Of a stretch of DNA of 38,385 bases, positions 16,345 to 25,775 are shown one piece after another; position 1 is the stretch's first letter; every line of letters begins with the position of its first letter. The DNA comes from Bacteroidaceae bacterium (GTDB lineage Bacteria > Bacteroidota > Bacteroidia > Bacteroidales > Bacteroidaceae). The stretch lies in the NCBI GenBank assembly GCA_024682395.1, contig JAIKZH010000018.1, positions 1 through 38,385 of the forward strand. The letters run 5' to 3'. Both the position numbers and the translations under genes were made by a program. Below the pieces are notes generated by a model. That model saw nothing but the letters and a program-made list of their open reading frames with translations. It made no database searches and was not told where the DNA came from.

Positions 16345-16662
16345 ATGACCGATAGCGAGAAACAAAGAATAAAGCAATTTGAGGCAAGAGTACGCCAATT
16401 AATACTGCAATACAAAACATTGCAGAGCAACAACAAAGAGTTGACTGAAAAAATTGAACATAACGAAAGCGTAATTAAAGACCTTGAATCACAACTTGCT
16501 AAATCACGTCATGATTATAACACTCTTAAAACAGCTAAAATGATTGAAATTAGCGATGGCGACTTAAAAAACGCCAAACAAACAATCACACAGCTGGTGC
16601 GCGAAGTAAACAAATGCATCGGATTACTCAGTACCGAACAAGTTACACAGAGTAATAAATGA
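16345..16662 (+). CDS. Coiled-coil protein, ZapB-like position and form
   Basis: 105 residues from ATG 16345; an in-frame TTG at 16336 is a poorer choice. Residues ~1-65 form one long heptad-rich helix (MTDSEKQRIKQFEARVRQL, then KTLQSNNKELTEKIEHNESV), followed by a shorter helical tail containing VREVNKCIGLL. It lies 10 bp upstream of zapA. In E. coli, ZapB is a coiled coil that links ZapA at the Z ring to the chromosome. Sequence identity to ZapB is not visible, so the call rests on shape and on the zapA neighbour. Cytosolic. Confidence 0.6.
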   Translation: MTDSEKQRIKQFEARVRQLILQYKTLQSNNKELTEKIEHNESVIKDLESQLAKSRHDYNTLKTAKMIEISDGDLKNAKQTITQLVREVNKCIGLLSTEQVTQSNK

Positions 16663-16672
16663 ACGATGATAT

Positions 16673-16969
16673 ATGGAAGGAAATAAAATAACAGTAAACG
16701 TACGCATTGGAAATGTCACATTACCAATGACTGTATCAAATACTGAAGAAGAGGAAGTTGTCAGAAATGCAGCATCGCTTGTTCAAAGTAAACTAAACTC
16801 ATTCAGAGACAAATTTCCAAAACTTCCATCCGAAGAATATTATTATGTAATGGTAGCTGTAGATACTGCACTTGAAGCCCTCTCGGCATCAAACAAAGCA
16901 AGTATTGAACCAGTTATGGATATCATAGAAGATCTCGAAAAAGAGATTGACGAAGTGATAAAGAAATAA
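16673..16969 (+). CDS. zapA: Cell division protein ZapA
   Basis: 98 residues, the usual length. The N-terminal beta segment (KITVNVRIGNVTLPMTVSNT) carries the ZapA globular head, then the RNAASLVQSKLNSFRDKFP helix and a long C-terminal helix (YYYVMVAVDTALEALSAS onward) for the dimer and tetramer coiled coil. ZapA cross-links FtsZ filaments at the division site. It sits between the ZapB-like coiled-coil gene (10 bp) and rny (about 100 bp with a strong hairpin). Confidence 0.92.
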   Translation: MEGNKITVNVRIGNVTLPMTVSNTEEEEVVRNAASLVQSKLNSFRDKFPKLPSEEYYYVMVAVDTALEALSASNKASIEPVMDIIEDLEKEIDEVIKK

Positions 16970-16993
16970 TAATACATTAATTAAGAAATACGG

Positions 16994-17041
16994 CGCACAG
17001 AGTATCTATTTGCATAAATTATGTAAATACTACTTTGTGCG
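16994..17041 (+). ncRNA. Strong hairpin between zapA and rny (RNA element, role unknown)
   Basis: CGCACAGAGTA (16994-17004) pairs with TACTTTGTGCG (17031-17041, one G-T), then a small internal loop, then TATTTGCAT pairs with ATGTAAATA around a 5-nt loop. This gives about 20 pairs in 48 nt. There is no clean T run after it (GTATTTAATAA), so it is not a convincing terminator. It could be an mRNA processing or stability element, or a short structured RNA. The whole 103-nt gap is too short for a canonical 6S RNA. Confidence 0.45.
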
Positions 17042-17072
17042 TATTTAATAACAATTAATAAAAAACAAACAA

Positions 17073-18611
17073 ATGTCTATAGAAATAATCATTGCATCCA
17101 TTGCGGGAATACTTATTGGTGCTGTTGGTGGTTACTGTCTGTTCAGATATGTAATAAAGCAAACATACAACAACACTATCAAAGATGCTGAAAAAGAAGC
17201 CGAGAATATCAAGAGTAAAAAACTATTAGAAGTAAAAGAAAAATTTCTAAATAAAAAGGCTGAATTGGAAAAAGAAGTCAACCAACGTAACTCTAAATTC
17301 CAACAAATTGAGAATAAACTCAAACAACGTGAAATATCTCTCAATCAGCGTCACGAAGAACTAATTAAAGATAAACAACGTACTGAAAGTCTTCAACAAA
17401 GTCTTGAGGCTAAAATTGCCAACACAGAGCGCAAACAAGCCGAACTTGATGAACTTCAATCACAAGAACGCACTAAACTTGAAAACATAAGCGGACTTTC
17501 GGCTGATCAAGCAAAAGATAGACTTATAGAGAGCCTTAAAGACGAGGCTCGCACTCAAGCGCAACAATATATTAATGAAATTGTTGATGATGCTAAGATG
17601 ACTGCCAACAAAGAGGCTAAACGCATTGTAATACAAAGCATTCAAAGAGTTGCAACTGAAACAGCTATCGAAAATTCTGTAACTGTATTCCACCTTGAGA
17701 GCGATGAAATTAAAGGACGAGTAATCGGACGTGAAGGAAGAAACATACGTGCTTTGGAGGCTGCAACAGGTACTGAATTAGTTGTTGACGACACACCTGA
17801 AGCTATCGTTATCAGCGCATTCGACCCTGTTCGTCGTGAAATATGCCGCCTTGCACTTCATCAACTTGTTGCAGATGGTCGTATCCACCCTGCACGCATC
17901 GAAGAGGTTGTTGCTAAAGTAAAGAAACAAATTGAAGAAGAAATCATAGAGACTGGTAAACGTACTGCTATTGACATGGGTATCCATGGACTTCATCCAG
18001 AACTTATACGTATTATCGGAAAGATGAAATATCGTTCTTCATACGGTCAGAACCTTCTACAACACGCACGTGAAACAGCAAACCTCTGTGCTGTTATGGC
18101 TGCAGAATTGGGACTTAATCCAAAGAAAGCACGCCGCGCTGGTTTGCTACACGATATAGGAAAAGTGCCTGATGAAGATCCAGAAACTCCACACGCACTT
18201 TATGGTGCTAAGTTAGCAGAACAATGTAAAGAAAAACCAGACATCTGCAATGCTATCGGTGCACACCACGATGAAATGGAAATGACAACTCTACTCTCTC
18301 CTATCGTTCAGGTTTGTGACGCTATTTCTGGAGCACGTCCAGGTGCACGCCGCGAAATCGTAGAAGCATATATTAAACGTCTGCACGACTTGGAAGAATT
18401 GGCTATGAGTTATCCTGGTGTAACAAAAACTTATGCTATACAAGCTGGACGTGAACTTCGTGTGATTGTCGGTGCCGACAAGATTACAGACGCTGATACA
18501 GAAACACTCAGTGCTGATATTGCTAAGAAGATCCAAGACGAAATGACTTACCCTGGTCAGGTTAAGATCACCGTAATTCGTGAGACACGAGCAATTAGTT
18601 TTGCTAAGTAA
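17073..18611 (+). CDS. rny: Ribonuclease Y
   Basis: 512 residues, standard for RNase Y. Residues ~3-25 are a single N-terminal membrane anchor, ~30-170 a long charged coiled coil, ~200-265 a KH RNA-binding domain ([21 protein letters not shown]), and ~325-420 an HD metal-dependent domain with [11 protein letters not shown] (His360-Asp361). A C-terminal RNase Y-specific domain ends in FAK. RNase Y is a membrane-bound endoribonuclease that initiates mRNA decay. The gene is downstream of zapA and followed by a terminator at 18649-18685. A second major endoribonuclease gene (rng, 30181-31755) is in the same window. Confidence 0.96.
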   Translation: MSIEIIIASIAGILIGAVGGYCLFRYVIKQTYNNTIKDAEKEAENIKSKKLLEVKEKFLNKKAELEKEVNQRNSKFQQIENKLKQREISLNQRHEELIKDKQRTESLQQSLEAKIANTERKQAELDELQSQERTKLENISGLSADQAKDRLIESLKDEARTQAQQYINEIVDDAKMTANKEAKRIVIQSIQRVATETAIENSVTVFHLESDEIKGRVIGREGRNIRALEAATGTELVVDDTPEAIVISAFDPVRREICRLALHQLVADGRIHPARIEEVVAKVKKQIEEEIIETGKRTAIDMGIHGLHPELIRIIGKMKYRSSYGQNLLQHARETANLCAVMAAELGLNPKKARRAGLLHDIGKVPDEDPETPHALYGAKLAEQCKEKPDICNAIGAHHDEMEMTTLLSPIVQVCDAISGARPGARREIVEAYIKRLHDLEELAMSYPGVTKTYAIQAGRELRVIVGADKITDADTETLSADIAKKIQDEMTYPGQVKITVIRETRAISFAK

Positions 18612-18648
18612 TCAAGCAAAAGATATTATAATATAATACATCATAACA

Positions 18649-18685
18649 CAGCGGCCTTATCACTACAAATAAAGCCGCTGTTTTT
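18649..18685 (+). terminator. Rho-independent terminator after rny
   Basis: CAGCGGCCTTAT (18649-18660) pairs with ATAAAGCCGCTG (18669-18680), one mismatch in 12, followed by TTTTT. Confidence 0.85.
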
Positions 18686-18792
18686 GTTGAAATATGTTCG
18701 TTGATCAAAACAAATCAGAATCAATACATAATATTTATAACATATTTGATCATTTTTTTGTAACAATCATAATAAATTTGGTAAAATTTCTT

Positions 18793-18800
18793 TATCTTTG
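18793..18800 (+). promoter_or_regulatory. -7 box for the transglutaminase pair
   Basis: TATCTTTG, 35 nt before the ATG at 18836. TTTG copies exist upstream at 18777 and 18757, but not at the 19-nt spacing. Confidence 0.5.
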
Positions 18801-18835
18801 CAAAAAATTTACATACACAATATTTAACACGTTAT

Positions 18836-20665
18836 ATGAGGAAGATAAATCAATTAATACGCTTATTTACAAGCGTAGGTATTTCTACTGTGTGCTTCAC
18901 AACATCAAATGCGCAAAAATGGGATGACAAAATAATCATTTCCCAATGTACAGACACATATACTATTGTTGACGGACAAGACAAGCCCATGGTGAAAAAT
19001 AGTAAAACGATTACATACGAATCAAATTCCAATTCTATTGTCTATCCCGAGACCTATGCCATGTATGGAGAATATATAACATTAGACAAAATTACGGGAA
19101 AGGGCATCAAGAAATATAAGAATATCACACCAGAAAATGTGTTTTATGACGACACTAAAGCTTGTTTTTTAATTGGTTATATATCTAAAAAAGGTAAAAA
19201 ATGCAACGCATCATATGAGAGGACATGCACAGACTCCAAATACTTCACACGTATTTATCTGCTTGAGGATTATTTCATTCGCAACAAGACCATAACCGTC
19301 ATTATTCCGCAAGCACTATCAAAATATCGTATTAAAGAAATGAATTTTGATGGATATAACATTGTAACAGAACTTACAATAATGGATAATAATGATGTAT
19401 ATACATATACCATTAATAATTCAGACCGAATGAAAGAGGAAAGCCATATGCCTCCTGCTTCAAATGTTTACCCATATCTACTAATCACGGGGTCATTTGA
19501 GGATGCTAACGCTTTCTATACTTGGTCGAAAATGATGGCAGATGTGGACTGTACTATACCTGAAATAAATACATTATTACAGGAGATTAACAAAAACAGC
19601 AAAACTGATGAAGACAAAATAAGCAACACATACCATTGGATTCAAGAAAACATCAGATATGTGGCATTCGAAGCTGGTGAATCTGGACATCGTCCCGATA
19701 CTCCTCAAGAAGTTCTTCGTAAGAAATATGGTGATTGTAAAGGAATGGCATTACTGTTGAAGACTCTACTCAAAGTCCAAGGTTTTGATGCAAGATTGAC
19801 AGATATCGGAACTGATGAAATTCCATATAAGATGAGCGAAGTCCCTACCCTTGCAAGTGCCAACCACGTTATCTGCACGGTCTTCCATAAAGGAAAAACC
19901 CTTTATTTAGATGCTACATATAACTATACACCTTATAAATATATACCACAAAGCATACAGGGGTCTGAAGCGATGATTGAAGACGGAGATAAGCCTTTGT
20001 TTCAGATTGTCCCTGTACAAAATTCAAACACATCTATCGATAGTCTTGCCTACCAATACAAGATTCAGGACAATGCTCTTGTTGGTAAAGCAACATACCA
20101 TCTAAAAGGTGATATGAAGGAATGGTTTATGAGCCAAACCGATTTAATCAGTCAAAAGGAGCACAATGACATATTGTCAAACAATCTCAATGCCGATTCA
20201 CATAACATGACAGTAACCAACGCTAAATGGATTGAGAAAGATTCACGAAAGGAATGGGCGCAGTTTGATGGCGATATAGTAAATAAATCGGGTGTACAAC
20301 ACGTGGATAACGAACTATATTTAGAACTTAACCCACACAATAATTTTTTCACTGCAAGAATCGACACGACTCAGCGTACTAACGATTTTTATTTTCCAAT
20401 GCGATGTAATGTAGTACGTCAAGCGTCAGTCACAATCCCTGCAGGTTATAAGGTTGAGCATTTGCCACCTTCGGCTACTTTCTCAACTCAAGAGGGCACT
20501 CTTACTTGTAGTTTTAGCAAACGTGGCAACATGATTATCTTTCATCAAAAGATGATAATTAACAACCGTCGTATTCCTCTTGCAAACATCTCAAAATGGA
20601 ACGAGACTGTAAGCAAATGGAAGAACGCCAGCAACGAACAGGTGATTTTGAAGAAAATACAATAA
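18836..20665 (+). CDS. Secreted transglutaminase-like protein (DUF3857 type), intact triad
   Basis: 609 residues with an N-terminal signal peptide (TSNAQ, cleavage ~27). Residues ~28-230 are the beta-rich DUF3857 region. Residues ~245-370 are a transglutaminase-like fold with Cys301 (KYGDCKGMALLL), His344 (ASANHVIC) and Asp359 (LYLDATY), the papain-like triad. Residues ~400-609 form a beta-rich C-terminal part (DUF3858-like). In Bacteroidetes such proteins are periplasmic or surface-linked, and their substrates are not established; they may be peptidases or amidases rather than cross-linkers. The next gene encodes a paralogue, and its start lies 59 nt beyond this stop, so the two are probably co-transcribed. 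Confidence 0.85.
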   Translation: MRKINQLIRLFTSVGISTVCFTTSNAQKWDDKIIISQCTDTYTIVDGQDKPMVKNSKTITYESNSNSIVYPETYAMYGEYITLDKITGKGIKKYKNITPENVFYDDTKACFLIGYISKKGKKCNASYERTCTDSKYFTRIYLLEDYFIRNKTITVIIPQALSKYRIKEMNFDGYNIVTELTIMDNNDVYTYTINNSDRMKEESHMPPASNVYPYLLITGSFEDANAFYTWSKMMADVDCTIPEINTLLQEINKNSKTDEDKISNTYHWIQENIRYVAFEAGESGHRPDTPQEVLRKKYGDCKGMALLLKTLLKVQGFDARLTDIGTDEIPYKMSEVPTLASANHVICTVFHKGKTLYLDATYNYTPYKYIPQSIQGSEAMIEDGDKPLFQIVPVQNSNTSIDSLAYQYKIQDNALVGKATYHLKGDMKEWFMSQTDLISQKEHNDILSNNLNADSHNMTVTNAKWIEKDSRKEWAQFDGDIVNKSGVQHVDNELYLELNPHNNFFTARIDTTQRTNDFYFPMRCNVVRQASVTIPAGYKVEHLPPSATFSTQEGTLTCSFSKRGNMIIFHQKMIINNRRIPLANISKWNETVSKWKNASNEQVILKKIQ

Positions 20666-20724
20666 AAAATATTATAGAATACAAGGATAACAAAATTATT
20701 AAAATAAATAAGACTTATACAACT

Positions 20725-22869
20725 ATGAAGAGAATTACAACTCTGTTTCTTTTAATTATTATTACTCTACAAGCACAAGCTGCTTATGATTATAGTCAAT
20801 ACAAAGACTATGTTGCTGAGGTAAAGAAAGAAGTATGGGGCAAGGACCTGCCACAATTTGACAACCTTAATGTCCCTGCTAAATACAAAAACGAATCTGC
20901 AATAATCATGGCATGCTATGAAGAACTAAACGTTGATTACATAGATAATCTCAATTTCTTATACAAAGTGGCAAATATAAGAGGTGGTAAAGGAACGCAT
21001 ATTAAACGTTATCTTGTTAAAATAAACGATAAAGCAGCATTAGAGAAGTTCTCTACCTTTGATTATCGTTCATATTCTCGTGAAGTCAATTATGGAATGG
21101 GCTATAATGACTATCTCACCGTAATAGGTGTTAAAGTAATCAAGCCTGATGGAACTATCAAAGAAGTGAGCTATGATGAATATCAAGATGCCCACGAAGG
21201 GAAAAAAGGTGATGAGAAACGTATTAAATTAGCTGTTCCTAATCTTCAGATTGGTGACATGATTGACTATTTCGTATATGATTACGAAGATGTCAAGGAA
21301 GAGAATATCGCTCCTGTGACATTCTTCTTTGGTAGCAATTATCCTTTGCTTGACTACCAGATTCATTGTGCCATCGACAGCAAAATATGCACACAATACC
21401 GCACAATGAATGGCGCTCCGGATTTTACTTGCAGCAAAGACAAAGATAAAGAGATTCTCGATTTACATGTAAAAGATATTGATAAAACACTTTATGACTA
21501 TGCCTTTAATCCTATCAAACAGACTCCACATATCAGTCTCTATATGACTGGAAAATATGCTGCTTACTACACCCCTAAAAGCGCAGAGTCAAAAGGTGTA
21601 TTTGCAAATCCTTCAGCTGAAATTATTCAGAACGACGCATGGTGTCTGTGGTCAGAATGGGTCAAAGTAAAAATGGTTCTTGACAATAACCTCTTAACAC
21701 TTATCAGAAATGCAAGAAAATTAACAACTGATGAGGAGAAAGCAGACTACATCTACGAATATTTCGTTATGCACTCATTGCTGAATAACGAAGCATACAT
21801 TGCACCAATTAGATTCTCTAATTATTTTACATACATACTTAGATGCTTAAAAGTGCCATTCAACTATGCACTCACTACTAATAGTTTCAACGAGCCTATC
21901 GACGAACTTATCAATTATAGTAACGCAACTCGTATTGTTGTACTCAAAAATGGTAAATGTTACTTTCCATTAGGCTATGCCGTTAGTGCAAATGTTGTTC
22001 CATCCATTTATCAAAATCGTGATGCTGTACGTACTGAAGTACTTAAAAAATTGGAAAAAGGTCCATTCACACAATTCAAAATTTCTTGTAGCAGTGCATC
22101 AGATAATGTTGAACGCGTTGAAGTGAAGGCAACTATTGAGGATGAGAAAATCAATATAGAACGTCAAAACACACATATAGGCTGTGCCAAAGAAAAAATA
22201 ATCCCTTATTTTACAACTGCCGAAGAAATCAGTAAATCGTGGGGAAAGGCATATGGTTATAATAATTATACCGAAGCATTGTCCGAGGATTATAAAAAGA
22301 GTAAAGCTAAAGCCAAAGCTGAAGAACGTGCAGAAAACGATAAAGAAAAGATTAGCGAAAACTTCAAGAGTGAAATCAAAAATTATCACGAGAAAGCACC
22401 GATTAGTATAAATCAAACCAAGGTAACAAGTTTCGGAGACAACAACACCCCATTCACTTACTTGTTAAACTATCAGATGGATGGATTGGTAAAGAAAGCA
22501 GGTCGTAACCTCGTGGTTTCAGTTGGTCAATTATTTGGTTCACACTCACATATTGAGGGAAATGAGCGCAAACGTGATGAAGATGTGATATTTAATTATC
22601 CACGAACATATGAAGTGACTCTCAACCTCGAGATTCCATCTGGTTATTCTATACCAGCAGAAAGTATGAAAAAACTGAATAAGTACATTGACAACGATGC
22701 TATCAGTTTCACAACCGTTTCAGAGGTAAAAGATAACAAACTCGTCATCAGCTTCAGAAAAATATACAAACAACAACATGTACCAGTATCTGATTGGAAC
22801 AAAGTTCTCGAAGTGCTTGATGGCGCTTATGAATTCACAAGTCAACAGATTATACTTAAAAAGAACTGA
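20725..22869 (+). CDS. Secreted DUF3857/transglutaminase-fold protein lacking the catalytic triad
   Basis: 714 residues from ATG 20725, which gives a clear signal peptide (MKRITTLFLLIIITLQAQA). The longer ORF from 20596 would overlap the previous gene and bury this signal, so it is rejected. The layout parallels the upstream paralogue: DUF3857-like N-terminus, then a transglutaminase-like core, then beta-rich C-terminus. In the core the expected GDCKxxA helix reads RFSNYFTYILRCLKVPF, the expected NHV reads NATRIVV, and the expected LDAT reads FPLGYA, so Cys, His and Asp all appear lost. A Lys/Glu-rich stretch at ~560-600 resembles a helical insert. Likely a non-catalytic partner of the upstream enzyme. 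Confidence 0.8.
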   Translation: MKRITTLFLLIIITLQAQAAYDYSQYKDYVAEVKKEVWGKDLPQFDNLNVPAKYKNESAIIMACYEELNVDYIDNLNFLYKVANIRGGKGTHIKRYLVKINDKAALEKFSTFDYRSYSREVNYGMGYNDYLTVIGVKVIKPDGTIKEVSYDEYQDAHEGKKGDEKRIKLAVPNLQIGDMIDYFVYDYEDVKEENIAPVTFFFGSNYPLLDYQIHCAIDSKICTQYRTMNGAPDFTCSKDKDKEILDLHVKDIDKTLYDYAFNPIKQTPHISLYMTGKYAAYYTPKSAESKGVFANPSAEIIQNDAWCLWSEWVKVKMVLDNNLLTLIRNARKLTTDEEKADYIYEYFVMHSLLNNEAYIAPIRFSNYFTYILRCLKVPFNYALTTNSFNEPIDELINYSNATRIVVLKNGKCYFPLGYAVSANVVPSIYQNRDAVRTEVLKKLEKGPFTQFKISCSSASDNVERVEVKATIEDEKINIERQNTHIGCAKEKIIPYFTTAEEISKSWGKAYGYNNYTEALSEDYKKSKAKAKAEERAENDKEKISENFKSEIKNYHEKAPISINQTKVTSFGDNNTPFTYLLNYQMDGLVKKAGRNLVVSVGQLFGSHSHIEGNERKRDEDVIFNYPRTYEVTLNLEIPSGYSIPAESMKKLNKYIDNDAISFTTVSEVKDNKLVISFRKIYKQQHVPVSDWNKVLEVLDGAYEFTSQQIILKKN

Positions 22870-22894
22870 TAATCAACAATACTGTTATACATAG

Positions 22895-22928
22895 AAAAAG
22901 GCTTTGGCGCATTGCTAAAGCCTTTTTT
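22895..22928 (+). terminator. Rho-independent terminator after the transglutaminase pair
   Basis: AAAAAGGCTTTGGC pairs with GCTAAAGCCTTTTT around a short loop (one G-T pair), with a T run. It starts 26 nt after the stop codon. The following 22930-23033 holds no gene I can see. Confidence 0.85.
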
Positions 22929-23033
22929 ATATCCGTCAAGCGATACATTCTTGAGAGATTATATAGCCTGCTCACTTTTTATACGGTTAAGGCGTTCATC
23001 AGACAAAACTATAGGAAAACAAAAACTTTTATA

Positions 23034-23729
23034 TCAATTTTTGTTATAATGCTGTCCGACATAATCTTCATTTTTACCTATTACAAGAAGTATTAGAATC
23101 ATAAGCAATGGTGTTGCTATTAAACTTAGAAATACCCAAATTACAACACTTCTATTTCGTTTTTGGGCCATTACAGCAACCAATATATACATGAATACAC
23201 ATATGCCGCTCATAACTAAAACTGCGACAAAGAGGATGATTATATTTATTTTGCTAATCTCATTAATGTTAATCTGTTCCTTTACATTGTTTTGATTATT
23301 GTCAGAATTAATATTATTCACTTTTTCAATTGGATCATTCTTTACATTATAATCCTTTAATTGGAATTTAATCTTGAAAGCAGGCGAGCCACCTGGCATA
23401 TTTTCAGATTTGAAATAATGATAATAACGACTATGTTCATATGCCGGAATATCAAGTTTTCTTGTCATTCCTGGTGCTATTGATATTTCTTTAGTAAAAT
23501 CCTCATAATCAATTGGATTTCCAGACATATCAAGATATACTATTTGAAATACAACATCATGTATTTCTTCATTTGTGTTATTCTTTAGTGCAAGCGTACC
23601 TTTACTATCAAGCCAACTTTGTTCATAGGATACCATTGAAATATCATTTGCTAAATCTTTAGTGGCAGCAAATGCTGAAATAACAATATACAAACTGATT
23701 ATAAAAAATGTAATTCTTTTTGTTGACAT
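23034..23729 (-). CDS. Envelope hypothetical protein with signal peptide and two C-terminal TM helices
   Basis: 231 residues. The N-terminus (MSTKRITFFIISLYIVISAFA) is a signal peptide or signal anchor. Residues ~25-125 are a beta-sandwich-like extracytoplasmic domain with GTLALKNNTNEEIHDVVFQIVYLD, reminiscent of FxLYD-type domains. Residues ~126-155 are an Asn-rich linker, and ~158-185 and ~193-215 are hydrophobic helices separated by a short basic loop (AQKRNRS), ending in a soluble tail. Function unknown. It is transcribed alone, with a minus -7 box at 23881-23888. Confidence 0.7.
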   Translation of the reverse strand: MSTKRITFFIISLYIVISAFAATKDLANDISMVSYEQSWLDSKGTLALKNNTNEEIHDVVFQIVYLDMSGNPIDYEDFTKEISIAPGMTRKLDIPAYEHSRYYHYFKSENMPGGSPAFKIKFQLKDYNVKNDPIEKVNNINSDNNQNNVKEQININEISKINIIILFVAVLVMSGICVFMYILVAVMAQKRNRSVVIWVFLSLIATPLLMILILLVIGKNEDYVGQHYNKN

Positions 23730-24029
23730 ATATTTGAGTTTTTTATGGTTATTAGTATTAAGCCGGATTGATTTATATTCGAATTGAATTTCAAAAGAAA
23801 ATCACAGCATTATCAGTTTATTACTGACAATCTGACAATTACAGTACAAACAATCTATCCCTTCACATTTGTGAATGTTGCAAATATAGTATATATTTTC
23901 TATAATATATTTAAATTGAAGGAAAATTTTATATTATAGCAAAATAAATATGATTATAGGAAACAATTGACTTATAATATTACTCCTATATAAAAATAGG
24001 ATTACACTATATTGTTAATAAACAGTCAA
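23730..24029. other. AT-rich intergenic region with one promoter
   Basis: 300 bp between two minus-strand genes. It contains the TATATTTG -7 box (minus strand, 23881-23888) for the gene ending at 23034, and a weak inverted repeat (TACTCCTAT / ATAGGATTA, about 23981-24002) just after the glycosyltransferase stop that may help end that operon. No ORF or RNA gene seen. Confidence 0.45.
23881..23888 (-). promoter_or_regulatory. -7 box for the gene at 23034-23729
   Basis: The minus strand reads TATATTTG followed by CA, matching TAnnTTTG. It implies a leader of about 150 nt. Confidence 0.4.
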
Positions 24030-24917
24030 TTATTTCTTATCCAATGATGTTTGTTTCTGTGGAGCAATGTAATCAATCCATTTTAGGAAGCGTTGACGCC
24101 AAATTGGAACTTTAACATAATAAGGAACAACAGATTTGTCCATTTCTTTAATAAGTAGCATGTCTTCTTCTGGTGTATGCATCTCTATTAAGGAGCGAGT
24201 AAAGAAATCAGCCTGAACCTTATTCCAACCCTTCTTATTTCCCCAATAATGACAAATGTAAGATTCTGCCGAGTGGATTTCGTGACAGATATGACGCATA
24301 GCCAAAGTGTAGCAGAATTGTTCGACATTAAAACTCCGAACACCATCATTCAGCATCTCATCACACAGACGTAAGGCAAGATCACACACATCCGTAGCCT
24401 TTGATAGAGGCATTGCTATAACGCCCGCATTCCACATCTCTGATGTTTCGTCGATCTTTATTCCTGCATATTGCTTGCCCTTCACATCACGCCATAATCG
24501 TGCAGAAGGTCCATGGGTAAGATATGGCATACCTTCATTTATATGCATATACGCACCCCCCTTTGTGACTTCATCATATAATAAATCCCAATTACTGCAA
24601 GCGAATGTGTCACCATCCATATACATTACCGCCGAAGGAGGAAGTTGTTTATTCATCAAATGCTGCACAACATATTGGATTGCCTTTATCTTTATACGAA
24701 AAGAATAATCCATCTCGCCACGCCATATTTTAAACATATCGGGAGTAACCTCAAGTGTCTCTACCAGACCTTCCAATCGTTTATATGCCTCTGGATGATC
24801 AGTGGCAATAATGATACGAGGCTTTCTTGTAGTATATGCTAAAAACGACAGAATAGAGAAATGAATCTGCATTTGATTGGCAACACTGCCTCCGTAATCA
24901 AGATATATGATGTACAT
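24030..24917 (-). CDS. Glycosyltransferase, GT-A fold with DGD motif
   Basis: 295 residues, cytosolic. The N-terminus YIIYLDYGGSVANQMQIHFS is followed by a nucleotide-sugar binding core with MYMDGDTFAC (Asp101-Gly-Asp103), the metal-binding DxD, and later WNAGVIAMPL, as in GT8-like and related nucleotide-diphospho-sugar transferases. It probably adds a sugar to a surface polysaccharide or lipid. It is the second gene of a two-gene minus-strand unit, starting 39 nt after the GT2 gene. No other capsule or LPS genes are in the window, so the acceptor is unknown. Confidence 0.75.
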   Translation of the reverse strand: MYIIYLDYGGSVANQMQIHFSILSFLAYTTRKPRIIIATDHPEAYKRLEGLVETLEVTPDMFKIWRGEMDYSFRIKIKAIQYVVQHLMNKQLPPSAVMYMDGDTFACSNWDLLYDEVTKGGAYMHINEGMPYLTHGPSARLWRDVKGKQYAGIKIDETSEMWNAGVIAMPLSKATDVCDLALRLCDEMLNDGVRSFNVEQFCYTLAMRHICHEIHSAESYICHYWGNKKGWNKVQADFFTRSLIEMHTPEEDMLLIKEMDKSVVPYYVKVPIWRQRFLKWIDYIAPQKQTSLDKK

Positions 24918-24956
24918 AATAGATTGGACAATTTTGTTCGTGTTTAAAACTATTAA

Positions 24957-25775
24957 TTACTTAATATACTGGTTGTAACCGTTTGTACAATAGAATGGTA
25001 TTTTACCGTCTATGACCCCACGCACCCATTTAGTACGCGCTTCACCGTCAACAAGCATACGTTCATTGTGCCATAGATGATATAGAATGCCGCCGAACTT
25101 AAGAAAACGCTTCTTCACTCCAGCCCTTCTCATACGTGCGATGAAATCACTGTCCTCAAGTCCCCACCCCACAAAATCTTCATTAAAACCATTAACTTTG
25201 GCCACATCTGATTTCCAAAAAGACATGTTACAACTTCTTCCTTTGTCGAGAGGATGTTGTCCGTATATATCAGCGACGAGCCTACTAAGTAAAGCACAAC
25301 GAACGGCATTTAAGAATCGGTCTTTTGGCACCCATCCCAATGGTACGGTTGAAAGATGACTCTCCATATACCTACGTGTAAGCAGTTTTTTCATTCTTAT
25401 TCTACTGCCGCAAATAAAATATCCTGGTTTAGCTATACGTAGATGGTCTTCTAAAAAGTGTCGCTCCATTACTACATCACCATCAACAACAATAAGATAG
25501 TCATACTTTGCTTGTGCAAACGACATATTTCTTATACGGGAAGCCCTAAAACCCTTGTCCTCTTGCCATACATGCACAATTGGAACAGGTATTTTAAGTT
25601 TCCACTCATCAATAATTATCTTAGTTTCTTCTGTTGACCCATCATCACCAATCACTATCTCATTAGGCATAACTGTCTGTACAGCAACACTTTTCAGACA
25701 ACGTTCTAACGAAACCGGATTGTTATATGTAGTAATGATAAGTGAAAAAGACATCTTCATTGTTTTTTTACCCAC
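24957..25775 (-). CDS. GT2 glycosyltransferase with galactosyltransferase-type C-terminus
   Basis: 272 residues. A GT2 core begins at SFSLIITTYNNP with IGDDGSTEE, and VVDGDVVME (DxD at 98-100). A C-terminal motif GWGLEDSDF (203-211) is the W-G-x-E-D-x-D signature of the beta-1,4-galactosyltransferase/chondroitin-synthase-like family, with downstream YHLWHNER. In-frame ATGs follow the annotated one (MKM, MSF), so the start could be up to seven codons later. First gene of the two-gene glycosyltransferase unit; no clear -7 box was found upstream. Confidence 0.87.
   Translation of the reverse strand: MGKKTMKMSFSLIITTYNNPVSLERCLKSVAVQTVMPNEIVIGDDGSTEETKIIIDEWKLKIPVPIVHVWQEDKGFRASRIRNMSFAQAKYDYLIVVDGDVVMERHFLEDHLRIAKPGYFICGSRIRMKKLLTRRYMESHLSTVPLGWVPKDRFLNAVRCALLSRLVADIYGQHPLDKGRSCNMSFWKSDVAKVNGFNEDFVGWGLEDSDFIARMRRAGVKKRFLKFGGILYHLWHNERMLVDGEARTKWVRGVIDGKIPFYCTNGYNQYIK

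Noticed and set aside
16970-17072. 6S RNA gene next to zapA
   Set aside because: The gap is only 103 nt and folds as one simple 48-nt hairpin, without the length (about 180 nt) or central bubble of 6S RNA.
18694-18927. 77-codon ORF on the plus strand
   Set aside because: It runs across the -7 box at 18793-18800 and overlaps the transglutaminase start in another frame. Composition follows the AT-rich intergenic sequence, with no domain.
20596-20724. Upstream extension of the second transglutaminase-like protein
   Set aside because: It would overlap the end of the preceding gene and place the clear signal peptide (starting at 20725) in the interior.
23981-24002. Terminator for the glycosyltransferase pair
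   Set aside because: The inverted repeat is short and imperfect, and no T run follows on the minus strand, so it is mentioned only as a weak repeat.
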